From CAVVFX01 sp963747535 (GTDB lineage: Bacteria; Acidobacteriota; Terriglobia; Bryobacterales; Bryobacteraceae), in NCBI GenBank assembly GCA_963747535.1, contig CAVVFX010000016.1, forward strand, positions 62,001-126,000: a DNA stretch of 64,000 nucleotides, in the 5' to 3' direction. Within the stretch, counting starts at the first letter, position 1. Each line of letters opens with the position of its first letter. A program made the position numbers and the translations under genes. Below the pieces are notes generated by a model. The model was not told the origin of the DNA, did no database searches, and saw only the letters and a list, made by a program, of their open reading frames with translations. Below are positions 7,100 to 16,497 of this stretch, in pieces.

Positions 7100-10073
7100 G
7101 TTGTTCGCCGATTTCTCGGGCACCGGCAAGGCCTACGTCCCCTTCCCCGACTCCCTGACCCATCGAATCCGCCTCGACGAACTGGGAAACAACGAGTTGT
7201 TACGCACCCGGCTGCGCACGATCTGGCGTCATCCCCTCGACCTCGACCCCAGCCGGATATCTGCCCGCGTGACTCGCGACGTTGCCTGGCAGTTGGCAAA
7301 TCTCGCCCGCGACCTCGAAAAGGACCATCCGGCCGAAGCCGTCGCATCTTTCCTGATGCGCTGCATCTTCACGTTCTTCGCCGAAGACATTCACCTTCTG
7401 CCGCCCAACAGCTTCTCGGCGCTCCTCGGTAGCCTCAAAGACGACCTCCAGAACTTCAAGCCCATGGTCGAGTCCCTCTGGCAGACCATGAATGCCGGCG
7501 GATTCTCCCCGATCCTGCGCGAACATGTGCTTCGCTTCAATGGCGGACTCTTCGAAACTGTTGAAGCACTCCCGCTCAACCGAAAGCAGTACAATCTCCT
7601 TTTGCTCGCTGCCGCAGCCGAGTGGAAGGACGTCGAGCCCGCCATCTTCGGTACTCTGCTCGAACGGGCTCTCGACGAGCGCGAGCGGCATGCGCTCGGC
7701 GCGCACTACACACCCCGCGCCTACGTCGAACGGCTCGTCATTCCGACCGTAGTTGAGCCGCTTCGGCGGGACTGGCACGACGTGGAGGCCGCTGCCCTCA
7801 CGCTGGAGCGCGCAGGCAAAACGAGGGACGCCATCGCGGTCCTGATCGCCTTCCGCCGTCAGCTCTGCTCGCTCGAAGTTCTCGATCCGGCATGCGGCTC
7901 CGGTAATTTCCTGTATGTCACCCTGGAACACCTCAAACGCCTGGAGGCCGAGGTGAACGATGCGCTCGAAGGTCTCGGCGAAAGCCAGCAGGCACTGCAC
8001 GAAACCGGGCTCACGGTAGACCCCCATCAGCTGAAAGGAATTGAGCTGAACCCGCGTGCCGCCGCGATCACCGATCTGGTGCTTTGGATCGGCTACCTGC
8101 AATGGTATTTCCGTACCTGGGGCGCGTCCTCCACTCCCCCCGAACCAGTCATAAAGCGCTTCCACAACATCGAACATCGCGATGCACTGCTCGCCTACGA
8201 TGCAGCCGTCCCAGCCCTAGACGAGGCTGGAAATCCCCTGACCGTCTGGGACGGAATTACTAAAAAGAAGCACCCGGTTACCGGCGAAGATGTCCCTGAC
8301 GAAACCGCGCGCCGCACCGTCCTGACTTACGCCAATGCCAGGCGCGCCGAATGGCCGTCCGCCGATTTCATCGTCGGGAACCCTCCCTTCCTCGGCAACT
8401 GGAGAATGCGCGGCGAACTCGGCGACGGCTATGCCGAGGCGCTGCGCTCAGTATACTCGGAGGTGCCCGAAACCGCCGACTACGTCATGTACTGGTGGCA
8501 CCGCGCAGCCGAGCGAGTGCGCTCCGGAAAGACCCGCCGTTTCGGCTTCATCACCACCAACAGCCTGCGCCAGACGTTTCAGCGCCGCGTGATCACACCC
8601 CATTTGACAGACCCGTCCACACCGGCCTCGCTGACCTTTGCCATCCCCGACCACCCCTGGGTGGACTCCTACGACGGAGCCGCCGTGCGGATTGCCATGA
8701 CCGTCGCGGAAGCCGGAACGAGCGAGGGCCTGCTGCTCCGCGTCGAGTCCGAAGAGCCCGGAGACGGCGAGGGAGCGGCGAAGGTACTCTTCACCGAGCG
8801 CCGCGGATTTATACATCCCGACCTCACCATCGGGCCAAATACGGCCGCTGCCGCTCCACTTGTCGCGAACAAGGGACTGAGCTGTCGCGGGGTGTCGCTC
8901 CACGGCCCTGGCTTCATCGTCACCCCGGAGAAAGCTCGTGAACTCGGCTTGGGCCGCGTTCCCGGCCTTGACCGGCACATCCGCCGATATCGCAACGGCC
9001 GCGATCTCACTTCGCACCCGCGCGATGTCATGGTAATCGACCTGTTCGGCCTCACCGCCGGGGAGACGCGCGAACGGTTTCCCGAGGTCTACCAATTTGT
9101 CTTCGACCACGTCAAGCCTGCGCGCGATCAGAATCATCGCGCGTCCTATCGCGAGAAATGGTGGATCCACGGCGAAGCTCGATCGAACTTCCGGCCGGCC
9201 CTGACTGGCCTGCGTCGCTTCATCGCGACCGTGGAAACATCCAAGCACCGGTTCTTCGTATTCCTCGATGCCTCCATCCTTCCGGACAACATGCTCGTCA
9301 ACATCGCATCCAGCGACGCGTATGTGCTCGGAGTCCTCTCCAGCCGGATCCACGTTACGTGGGCGCTCGCAGCAGGCGGGCGACTCGGTTTCGGGAACGA
9401 TCCACGCTATAACAAGTCTCGCTGCTTCGAGCCCTTCCCTTTCCCCGACCCCACCGAACCCCAGCGCGAACGCATCCGCTTCCTCGGCGAACAACTCGAC
9501 GCCCATCGCAAGCGCCGCCAGGAAGCGCACCCAAATCTGACGATGACCGAGATGTACAACGTATTAGTCGAACTCCGCGCCGGACAGCCACTCAACCCGA
9601 CAAGCCAGATGATCCACGATCAAGGCCTTGTCTCCGTGCTCCGCGGTATTCACGACGACCTCGACCGCGCCGTAGCCGAAGCCTACGGCTGGCCGGCGGA
9701 CCTTCCAACAGAGGAAATTCTGTTCCGGATTGTCGAGCTCAACGCAGCCCGTGCCGCCGAAGAGCGCGCAGGAAAGATTCGGTGGCTCCGCCCCGAATTT
9801 CAAAAGGCCGCGAGCACCCAGGCCGGTCTCGCTATCGATGTGGAGGAAGAGGAAGTCCAACCGGCTCGCGCCACGCGAGCTCCCTGGCCGCCATCGCTTC
9901 CCGAGCGAGTCCGTGCCGTCCGCGCCTACCTCGAGCAAATGCCGTCCGCGGTCACTCCCACAGCCCTGGCCCGTAATTTCAAAGCGTCCCGGGCGCTGGA
10001 CGTTGCGGCGATTCTTGAGACGCTCGTGGTGCTCGGGCAAGCGAAGGTAGAGGCGGGCAGCTACAGACCCTAA
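7026..10073 (+). CDS. type IIG restriction enzyme, methyltransferase and target-recognition part
   Basis: Continuation of the gene begun at 6647, in another frame. It carries a helical connector with 'GAHYTPRAYVERLV', then the amino-methyltransferase with motif I 'LDPACGSGNFLY' (near 7881) and catalytic motif IV 'IVGNPPFLGN' (near 8379). A target-recognition region follows, including 'WALAAGGRLGFGNDPRYNKS' and 'FPFPDP'. This layout is that of MmeI/Eco57I-like type IIG enzymes, which methylate adenine and cut at a distance. An ATG at 7026 could start a stand-alone methylase lacking the nuclease. The 1,000-residue reading frame is otherwise intact, so the shift is either recent, tolerated or an artefact. 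Confidence 0.85.
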   Translation: MPKLCPPAEGWPPFLIVADVGYSLELFADFSGTGKAYVPFPDSLTHRIRLDELGNNELLRTRLRTIWRHPLDLDPSRISARVTRDVAWQLANLARDLEKDHPAEAVASFLMRCIFTFFAEDIHLLPPNSFSALLGSLKDDLQNFKPMVESLWQTMNAGGFSPILREHVLRFNGGLFETVEALPLNRKQYNLLLLAAAAEWKDVEPAIFGTLLERALDERERHALGAHYTPRAYVERLVIPTVVEPLRRDWHDVEAAALTLERAGKTRDAIAVLIAFRRQLCSLEVLDPACGSGNFLYVTLEHLKRLEAEVNDALEGLGESQQALHETGLTVDPHQLKGIELNPRAAAITDLVLWIGYLQWYFRTWGASSTPPEPVIKRFHNIEHRDALLAYDAAVPALDEAGNPLTVWDGITKKKHPVTGEDVPDETARRTVLTYANARRAEWPSADFIVGNPPFLGNWRMRGELGDGYAEALRSVYSEVPETADYVMYWWHRAAERVRSGKTRRFGFITTNSLRQTFQRRVITPHLTDPSTPASLTFAIPDHPWVDSYDGAAVRIAMTVAEAGTSEGLLLRVESEEPGDGEGAAKVLFTERRGFIHPDLTIGPNTAAAAPLVANKGLSCRGVSLHGPGFIVTPEKARELGLGRVPGLDRHIRRYRNGRDLTSHPRDVMVIDLFGLTAGETRERFPEVYQFVFDHVKPARDQNHRASYREKWWIHGEARSNFRPALTGLRRFIATVETSKHRFFVFLDASILPDNMLVNIASSDAYVLGVLSSRIHVTWALAAGGRLGFGNDPRYNKSRCFEPFPFPDPTEPQRERIRFLGEQLDAHRKRRQEAHPNLTMTEMYNVLVELRAGQPLNPTSQMIHDQGLVSVLRGIHDDLDRAVAEAYGWPADLPTEEILFRIVELNAARAAEERAGKIRWLRPEFQKAASTQAGLAIDVEEEEVQPARATRAPWPPSLPERVRAVRAYLEQMPSAVTPTALARNFKASRALDVAAILETLVVLGQAKVEAGSYRP

Positions 10074-10557
10074 GCTCTACTGCGGGGCGCCGTGCAAGCA
10101 AATCAGCGCTGCTGCTCACTCTGCTCGCTCACGACCCCGGCAGGTTTACCCGTAAGAACTCCAGCAGAGGAGGCCGGTCACATGAACGGCCAATCTGAGC
10201 CAAGGCTAGCTTCATTAGCCCGATTTAGCTGCCGGTCGTCGCCATATCCATTACGCGCGAGTCCCCAGCTGGCGCAACCAGAGCTCCTTCGTCCTCCGCG
10301 TCTTCCTCCGCGACTCGGCGTCTCCTAAGAAACAAACTGGTGGTTTGCTGGAAACAAAAGACTTAGGTACCGCGTCTGGATCCATCAAAATTACCCGCCG
10401 AAGCCGCTGTTTCCTTCCCCACCAGACTGGGCCGCCCCAGTCAGATGCTCCGCGGTGAGTTCAGAACTTCCACTGTCGGAAAGCCCTGCATAGGGCAGTC
10501 CAATGAGGCATGGTGCCGTTGAGTACCTCGGAGGCGCTGAGCCGCGGAGTTTACCAG
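10074..10557. other. non-coding stretch
   Basis: About 480 bases between the restriction gene and the promoter of the next gene. The only frames here (such as 10092-10328) are proline- and arginine-rich without any recognisable pattern or ribosome-binding site. I see no gene, hairpin array or RNA signature. Confidence 0.5.
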
Positions 10558-10585
10558 TTTACGGTCGCACACCCTTCGGTATAAT
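10558..10585 (+). promoter_or_regulatory. sigma-70-like promoter
   Basis: TTTACG at 10558-10563 and a perfect TATAAT at 10580-10585 with 16-base spacing, about 120 bases upstream of the gene at 10708. The AT-rich box stands out in this GC-rich DNA. Confidence 0.5.
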
Positions 10586-10707
10586 ATCTCCCCATCCCTC
10601 AGTCACTTACAAAAATCACCACCAAAAAACGCCAATCCCATCTGCAACTCTTAAATCAGGCGAGGCGACCCGCGCCTCCTCGAACCCAGACCCCCAAGAG
10701 GCCTAAC

Positions 10708-11322
10708 ATGACCGAATCAGACAACCAATCCACCGGACCGCGCACCGACGAAGGCAAACAGCGCTCCTCCCAAAACGCCCTCAAACACGGGCTCTTCTCC
10801 ACCAAATCCTTTCTTCTCCCCGGAGAATCCCAGGAAGAATTCGACAAACTTCTCTATCGCTATAACCGCCATCACCAGCCCAAAGGACCCATCGAGGAGG
10901 ACCTCGTCCTCCACCTCGCCCATACCGAGTGGCGTCGCCGGCGTATCCCCGCCCTCGAAGTCGATTCCATCGAAAGATCCCTCGAATCCGGCGACCCCGA
11001 GCGCAAATTCATGCACACCTACAGCATCTACGACCAGCGCTTCCTCCGCCTGATCCAATCGACCCTCAAAACCCTGGGCGAGCTCCAGGCGAAGCGCAAA
11101 AAGGAAACCGCCATTCAGTTCCGCATCGCCGTCGTCCTCTATAAGTACAATAAAACCAACTACATCCCCTGGAACCCCGCCGACGACGGGTTCGTTTTTT
11201 CACCCGACCTGCTCGGCCGCCAACTCTCCATCCTGGATCGCATAGTAGAAGCCAACGATAAGAACCGCGCCTTTGCCACTGAAGACGAGATCGACGCATT
11301 CATAGCCAAAGATGCCATGTAA
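10708..11322 (+). CDS. conserved hypothetical protein with N-terminal 'GPRTDEGKxRSSQNALKHGL' motif
   Basis: 204 residues, soluble, highly charged, no signal peptide or membrane helix. The N-terminus ('TGPRTDEGKQRSSQNALKHG') is a motif I recognise from many uncharacterised acidobacterial and planctomycete proteins, where it is also the opening segment. The middle is rich in Arg and Glu and predicted helical ('HLAHTEWRRRRIPALEVDS'). No function is known to me. A good -10/-35 pair lies 120 bases upstream and no gene follows for 400 bases, so it is probably monocistronic. Confidence 0.7.
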   Translation: MTESDNQSTGPRTDEGKQRSSQNALKHGLFSTKSFLLPGESQEEFDKLLYRYNRHHQPKGPIEEDLVLHLAHTEWRRRRIPALEVDSIERSLESGDPERKFMHTYSIYDQRFLRLIQSTLKTLGELQAKRKKETAIQFRIAVVLYKYNKTNYIPWNPADDGFVFSPDLLGRQLSILDRIVEANDKNRAFATEDEIDAFIAKDAM

Positions 11323-11390
11323 CCCTACTCTTCGACGCTGCATAATCGCCCTTTACAAAAAAAGAAGCGCTATTTCCGCCGGCCACTCGT

Positions 11391-11410
11391 GTGACAGACT
11401 TTAGTCTGTT
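11391..11410. repeat. short palindromic repeat SR1
   Basis: GTGACAGACTTTAGTCTGTT, an imperfect palindrome shared with sites near 13178, 13371, 37795, 42554 and 56441. It lies in the 400-base gap 11323-11723, where nothing else is recognisable. Confidence 0.7.
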
Positions 11411-11723
11411 CTTCCGGCTGGATACCAGGCCGGTCACAACTCCTAAAGCAGTTTACACACCCTCCTGATTGCCCTTATTTTCTACTCATTGCCTCGCAAA
11501 TTCGCCCCTTATGCCCGTCCTGACAGCACGAATTCCGCGTCCCAATTGATAACGTGGAATTGTGAGTTTCATATTGTGTCGATCGCGGCGGGAACCGCCG
11601 CCCCAGGAGGCGCGCGCAGCGGAAAAAGACCCTGGAACCGGGCTGTCGTCTCTTGAAGCCCGGATTGGAATTAAGTTGGATGCGGTGCAGCCGGTCGAAC
11701 CCGCATGGATTACCATTCTCTCG

Positions 11724-13187
11724 ATGAGCATTTGCTTCCTGCGCGCGCTAATCGCATACATCACTCTCGCCGGTGCAACGTTGGCGGCAGACGGGGCGCC
11801 CACCGTTACGGTTGATCTGAAGGCCACGCTGGTCGACCCTTTTATGGGTCTCGGGGTGCAGTGGGACCCGTACGACTATCCACCGTCGGAGCCTGCCTGG
11901 AAATTGACGCTGTCCCGCCTCGATTTCATGAAGCCCGCCTTCTTCCGCGTCATGTGGACCGCGGACAAGTACTGTCTCGGGTTCGACGAAGGGGCCCAGC
12001 CACAGTACGTGTGGGATCTTGGCGAAGCCAAGGTGCAGGAACAGCTCGGGCCGTTGTTCGCCATTCTCGACTATGCGCAGTCACGAGGCATAGATGTGAT
12101 GTTGGGGGAGTGGAACCCGCCCGGGAACATCGCGGGGCCGCAGGATCCGCGATGGGCGAGAATCATTGCGGATTTCGTCAAGTATCTGACGGCGCAAAAA
12201 AAGTATACCGTCATCCGGTATTACAACTTCTTCAACGAGCCGAATGGCAACTGGATGTGGCCCGCAGGGAAGGTGGACTACGCGGGCTGGGCCGCGGGGA
12301 TGCGGTTGCTGCGCCGGGAATTCGACGCGCGGGGCTTGCGGGGGCTGCCCATCGCGGGTCCGGATAACTCGGGGAATTGGGAGTGGCTCGACCGTTGCGC
12401 GCAGGAGTTGCGCGAACAGATCGGATTCTGGGAGATGCATTGGTACGTCAAGGACCAGGAGTTGTTGGACGGCGATATCGAGAAACTGCTGCGAACCAAG
12501 CGCGAGATGCTGCTCGCAACCGATCCGCAGGCGACCGCAAAGGGCCTTTATATGGGAGAGGCGGGGATCATTGAGGGACGCGTGAATGGCGATCAGCAGC
12601 CGCGGGTGAAGGGCTACGACTATGGCGTCCTGATGGCGGATTTCGTCGCGCAAGTGGCGAGGGCGGGATGGATGGGAGCGTCGGCATGGGACCTGGACGA
12701 TGCCATGCACGTGGTGAATGGCCGCCTCCATCCGGCGATTCCAGCCGATCTGACCCTGAAGATCTGGGGCTTCTGGAATACCCAGGGGACCGCGATGGGG
12801 CATCCGGAAGATGAGGCGATCCGGCCGTGGTTCTACACCTGGTCGTTGATGTCGCGGCTGTTTCCAAAGGGTTCACGCGTGGCCGCGGTGAAGGAATCGG
12901 GTTTCCCCGCCGGATTGCGCACTCTCGCAGCCGGCGACGCCAATGACGTGAGCGTGATGGTGGTGAACGATGCCGGCGAGCCGCGCACGGTCACGGTGCG
13001 GATTCCCGGATGGTCAGGGAAGAAGTTGGTGCGTTACGACTACTTTGAGCCTGACCGGCCTGTGAATCGCGATGGGTTTCCCGTGGCGCAAAAGAAAAAG
13101 TCGAAGCTGGACGGAACGGGAGCACTACGATTAGAGTTCCCGTCGCGCGGCGTGGTGTTTCTAAGTTCGCACAGCCGGACAGACTGA
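11724..13187 (+). CDS. secreted clan GH-A glycoside hydrolase (GH5/GH39-like)
   Basis: The open frame starts upstream at 11562, but ATG 11724 gives a normal signal peptide (MSICFLRALIAYITLAGATLAA), so I start there. A TIM-barrel glycosidase is indicated by 'YYNFFNEPNGNW', whose NEP motif carries the acid/base glutamate, and by 'LYMGEAGIIEG', a candidate nucleophile glutamate at the end of a later strand. The last 100 residues look like a beta-sandwich ('VMVVNDAGEPRTVTVRIPG'). Likely exported and acting on plant or microbial polysaccharide; family number and substrate are not fixed by the sequence. The stop codon is formed within short palindrome SR2. Confidence 0.8.
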   Translation: MSICFLRALIAYITLAGATLAADGAPTVTVDLKATLVDPFMGLGVQWDPYDYPPSEPAWKLTLSRLDFMKPAFFRVMWTADKYCLGFDEGAQPQYVWDLGEAKVQEQLGPLFAILDYAQSRGIDVMLGEWNPPGNIAGPQDPRWARIIADFVKYLTAQKKYTVIRYYNFFNEPNGNWMWPAGKVDYAGWAAGMRLLRREFDARGLRGLPIAGPDNSGNWEWLDRCAQELREQIGFWEMHWYVKDQELLDGDIEKLLRTKREMLLATDPQATAKGLYMGEAGIIEGRVNGDQQPRVKGYDYGVLMADFVAQVARAGWMGASAWDLDDAMHVVNGRLHPAIPADLTLKIWGFWNTQGTAMGHPEDEAIRPWFYTWSLMSRLFPKGSRVAAVKESGFPAGLRTLAAGDANDVSVMVVNDAGEPRTVTVRIPGWSGKKLVRYDYFEPDRPVNRDGFPVAQKKKSKLDGTGALRLEFPSRGVVFLSSHSRTD

Positions 13188-13197
13188 AGCCTGCCAC
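13178..13197. repeat. short palindromic repeat SR2
   Basis: GACAGACTGAAGCCTGCCAC. It overlaps the 3' end of the glycosidase gene and supplies its TGA stop codon. Confidence 0.65.
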
Positions 13198-13292
13198 TTG
13201 AGTTTGGTCCACAATAGGCGACTGCCGATGATGGTTAAGTTGCTCCGAGCAGGTCGTTCTGACCAGCCCTTCATCGTTAAGTTAGCACCTAT

Positions 13293-13370
13293 GGGCCTTT
13301 GGCCTGCCGTAGGGCAGACCATCGTCTTTCGTGATCCGGGGCACCCTCAGGGTCGGCTGCGAAGCAGCCT
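13293..13370. repeat. dispersed structured repeat R4
   Basis: GGCCTTTGGCC palindrome, GGGCAGACCATCGTCTTTCG (first hairpin degenerated), the CCGGGGCACCCTCAGGGTCG insert and GGCTGCGAAGCAGCC. A short palindrome (SR3) abuts it directly. Confidence 0.8.
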
Positions 13371-13391
13371 GGACAGACTGAAGCCTGTCAC
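13371..13391. repeat. short palindromic repeat SR3
   Basis: GGACAGACTGAAGCCTGTCA, immediately after dispersed repeat R4 and 31 bases before the next start codon. The two repeat families are fused here. Confidence 0.65.
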
Positions 13392-13422
13392 ACAAGGACA
13401 CTGTGATACGTTTTTGATTGCC

Positions 13423-16269
13423 ATGTCGAAACCATCATTCATTGCCATCATCGCTGCTGGTCTCGCCCTGATCGCGCTGCCGCTATACCTGCGGACTGCC
13501 CAACTCACCCCCACTCCCATCGCCGACGCGCGCCACGAAGATGCCGTCACGCTGCGCATCATGTTCGGCGAGCAGCGCATTCATCCCAAAACCTGGGATG
13601 GCGGGATCACCCTTAGCCGCGGCTCGGTTGTGCGGTTGACGGGCGTTTTCTTCGAGCACAACGACGCGATCGTCGGGAACAGCGGCTGGACCATTACCTC
13701 CCGGGCGACCAACTACATGGATTCAACTTCGCCGCGCGGCTACGATCCGGTGCACACCAAACCGTGGGAACTGATTCCCAATGGGATTGTCGCCGTTCTG
13801 CAGGCGCCGCCGGAGGCACGCGTCTCGGTCCGGACGGCATCTGGCAATTTCGGCTTCGCGCTTGACCAGCTTGCGCTCGGACACCCGCTGCAATTTCTGG
13901 ACGGCGAGGTCTCGGTCGAGCGTCTGCCGCCCACTGTCGTGCTGACCACGCAGCCCGGTGACAACGATTACCCGGCGCTCACGTCCGATTCGCGCGGCGA
14001 ACTCTGGGCCTCCTGGATCTCCTACGCCGACCGGGCCGATAGCGTCTGGGTAGCCCACCGCGGAGCCTCCGGCTGGACGCCGCCGGAGCGGATCAGCGGA
14101 GATCTCACCGATAACTTCCGCACCGCACTCGCGGAAGACGGGCAGCACCGCCTGTGGGCGGTGTGGTCGGCGAAAGGTGACGGCGTGTGGGGAATTTATG
14201 CGCGTTTCCTGGCGTCCGGGCAGTGGTCTGAAACCCGGAAAATCACCGGCGATGCGGGACCGAATCTTTATCACGCTCTGGTGGCCGATGCCGCCGGCAG
14301 ACTGCACCTGGTCTGGCAAGGCTTCCGTGGAGGCAGGTCCGGGATCCTGGCGAAGACGTGGGACGGCTCGGCGTGGTCGGCTGAAACTATGGTGAGTACG
14401 GGATCGGCCGACAACTGGGTCCCGGCCGCAGCCGCCGATTCCAGCGGCAACATCTGGATCGCCTGGGACGGCTACGAGAATGGCAACTTCGACATTTTCC
14501 TGCGGCGTTTGAACAGCCGTGGCGAGCTCGAGGAGCGCCGTCAGGTCACCCGCTCGCCCGGCTACGATGCCAACGTTTCGCTGGCCTGCGATCACAGCGG
14601 GCGCGTCTGGATCGCGTGGGACACGGCCGAAGTAAATTGGGGCAAGGATTGGAACAGCCAGCATTTCAGCCCGAGGGGCGGCAATGGTCTGTATCATACG
14701 CGCGGCGTCCGCATCGCCGTCCTCGATGGAGGACGCCTCATGCAACCCACCGCCGACATCATGACGGCGCTCCCGGCGCAATACCGCGATTATTTCCAGA
14801 TGGCCCATCTGCAGGTGGATCCGGCCGGCCGGATCTGGGCTGTGGGCCGCTCGCTCACCAGTTTTCGCACGCGCGTGCAAAACAACTGGGGCGCCGGAGG
14901 TACGTGGGAGGTACTGGCGACAGCGCTCGAAGGCGAGCATTGGATGCCAGCTGTCAAGCTCGCGGAAACCGGCGGGCGCAATGACGTCCGGACCGCCGGC
15001 GCGGTGGATGCCGCAGGGCGGCTCTGGTTCGCGTGGTCGTCCGATGGACGCACCTGGGCCCACAACGCGCCCTTCACCACGGAGGTGGGCTACACCCGCC
15101 TGCAGCCTGCGCGCGCCGCCGAGCCGGTACGGTTGACCGCGTTTCGAGAGCCCCTTGAGCAGGCCCAGGCCGTGCCCGTGCATCCCAACGAGCCGGCCAA
15201 CGTCGCCGCCATTCGCGCCTATCGCTACCAGGCCGGCGGGAAGCAGTACCGTATTCTGCGCGGCGATCTACACCGGCATACGGATATCTCGCCCGACGGG
15301 ATCGGCGACGGCTCGCTGCTCGATTTCTATCGTTACGCTTTCACCGCCGGCCAGTTCGACTACATGGAGGTAACCGACCACCAGTACGGCAATACCGAAT
15401 ACAACTGGTGGCGCACTGAAAAGTCCGAAGATTTATTCCTGGTGCCCGGCCGTTTCTGGCCGCTGTTCGGCACCGAGCGCAGCATCAACTATCCCAACGG
15501 TCACCGCAACACCTTCTTTGCCGAGCGCGGCAACCGCGAGCTGCCCATCCAGCCGGGCGAGCAGACCGGCATGATCGACAGCGGACCACTTCTCTATCCG
15601 TACCTGCGCGAGCGCAAGGGGCTCACGGCATCGCACAGCACCGCGTCCGACCAGGGCACCGACTGGCGCGACAACGATCCGCAACTGGAGCCCCTGGTAG
15701 AGATCTATCAGGGCTTAAACTCGTCCTACGAATATGAGAACGCCCCACGGGCCGACACGCCGGAACGCCGCTACTACCATCACGGCGAGAACTGGCGTCC
15801 GGCGGGCTTTGTCTGGAACGCGTGGGCTAAGGGGCTGAAGCTGGGAGTGGAGGCCAGTTCCGATCACATCGCAACCCACGATTCGTACGCCTGTCTGCTC
15901 GTGGAAGGCGACCAGCCGCGCACGCGCGTGGACCTCCTGGACGCTATGCGCGCCCGCCACGCCTATGCCGCGACCGACAACATCATCGTGGACGTGCGCA
16001 TCGGCGACCACTTAATGGGCGATATCTTCAAGAGCGCCGAGACGCCGGTGCTCAAAGTACGCGTCCAGGGCACGGGACCGATTGCGCGCATTGAGGTGAT
16101 CAAGAACAACACGTTCGTGCATACGGTGAGGCCGGAAGGCGCGTCCGCGGTGTTCGAATATCGCGATAACAACCTGCAGCCCGGAGAGAGTTACTACTAT
16201 GTCCGGGTGGAACAGGCCGCAGGCCAACTAGCTTGGTCCAGCCCGATCTGGGTGACTTATGCGCACTAA
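13423..16269 (+). CDS. exported beta-propeller / PHP-domain protein (DUF3604-like)
   Basis: ATG 13423 is chosen because the frame upstream is repeat DNA. The first 25 residues form a signal anchor (FIAIIAAGLALIALPLYL). Residues about 150-570 hold repeated units 'D..G.LW.AW....' (for example 'DSRGELWASW', 'DAAGRLHLVW', 'DSSGNIWIAW'), a sialidase/WD-like beta-propeller. Residues about 610-940 are a PHP-type metal-dependent phosphoesterase-like domain opening with 'RGDLHRHTDISPDG', and later 'THDSYACLLVEG'. DUF3604 proteins have this PHP layout. The propeller may bind a surface or glycan; the substrate is unknown. Confidence 0.8.
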   Translation: MSKPSFIAIIAAGLALIALPLYLRTAQLTPTPIADARHEDAVTLRIMFGEQRIHPKTWDGGITLSRGSVVRLTGVFFEHNDAIVGNSGWTITSRATNYMDSTSPRGYDPVHTKPWELIPNGIVAVLQAPPEARVSVRTASGNFGFALDQLALGHPLQFLDGEVSVERLPPTVVLTTQPGDNDYPALTSDSRGELWASWISYADRADSVWVAHRGASGWTPPERISGDLTDNFRTALAEDGQHRLWAVWSAKGDGVWGIYARFLASGQWSETRKITGDAGPNLYHALVADAAGRLHLVWQGFRGGRSGILAKTWDGSAWSAETMVSTGSADNWVPAAAADSSGNIWIAWDGYENGNFDIFLRRLNSRGELEERRQVTRSPGYDANVSLACDHSGRVWIAWDTAEVNWGKDWNSQHFSPRGGNGLYHTRGVRIAVLDGGRLMQPTADIMTALPAQYRDYFQMAHLQVDPAGRIWAVGRSLTSFRTRVQNNWGAGGTWEVLATALEGEHWMPAVKLAETGGRNDVRTAGAVDAAGRLWFAWSSDGRTWAHNAPFTTEVGYTRLQPARAAEPVRLTAFREPLEQAQAVPVHPNEPANVAAIRAYRYQAGGKQYRILRGDLHRHTDISPDGIGDGSLLDFYRYAFTAGQFDYMEVTDHQYGNTEYNWWRTEKSEDLFLVPGRFWPLFGTERSINYPNGHRNTFFAERGNRELPIQPGEQTGMIDSGPLLYPYLRERKGLTASHSTASDQGTDWRDNDPQLEPLVEIYQGLNSSYEYENAPRADTPERRYYHHGENWRPAGFVWNAWAKGLKLGVEASSDHIATHDSYACLLVEGDQPRTRVDLLDAMRARHAYAATDNIIVDVRIGDHLMGDIFKSAETPVLKVRVQGTGPIARIEVIKNNTFVHTVRPEGASAVFEYRDNNLQPGESYYYVRVEQAAGQLAWSSPIWVTYAH

Positions 16270-16294
16270 ACGGGGTAGTTGCAAAATTGCACGA

Positions 16295-16432
16295 TTCGCA
16301 GGCCAAAGGCCTGGCGCTAGGCCCTTGGCCCGCCGTACGGCAGACCATCGTTTTTTGTGGTCTGCCCGGCTGCGGAGCAGCCGTCATTGCGGCTTGCCGC
16401 TATACGGAGTAGGCCTTTGGCCTGCTCCTTCC
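16295..16432. repeat. dispersed structured repeat R5
   Basis: Full-length copy: CGGCAGACCATCGTTTTTTG, TGGTCTGCC, GGCTGCGGAGCAGCC, then GTCATTGCGGCTTGCCGCTA and GGCCTTTGGCC. It sits between two convergent genes, where its first hairpin with an internal T-run could act as a terminator. Confidence 0.85.
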
Positions 16433-16497
16433 CGGATGCAAACCGATGTTCTGCCGAATTTTGCGCCCTCGTCCCTGCTCTTTTCAGCTAGCCATTC

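Noticed and set aside
8448..9530. 360-codon minus-strand frame opposite the restriction gene
   Set aside because: Antisense shadow; the plus-strand frame carries clear methyltransferase motifs.
10092..10328. 78-codon frame in the 10.1-10.7 kb gap
   Set aside because: Composition unlike a protein and no start signal.
13723..15183. 486-codon minus-strand frame opposite the propeller/PHP gene
   Set aside because: Shadow frame rich in Arg, Gly and Pro without domains.
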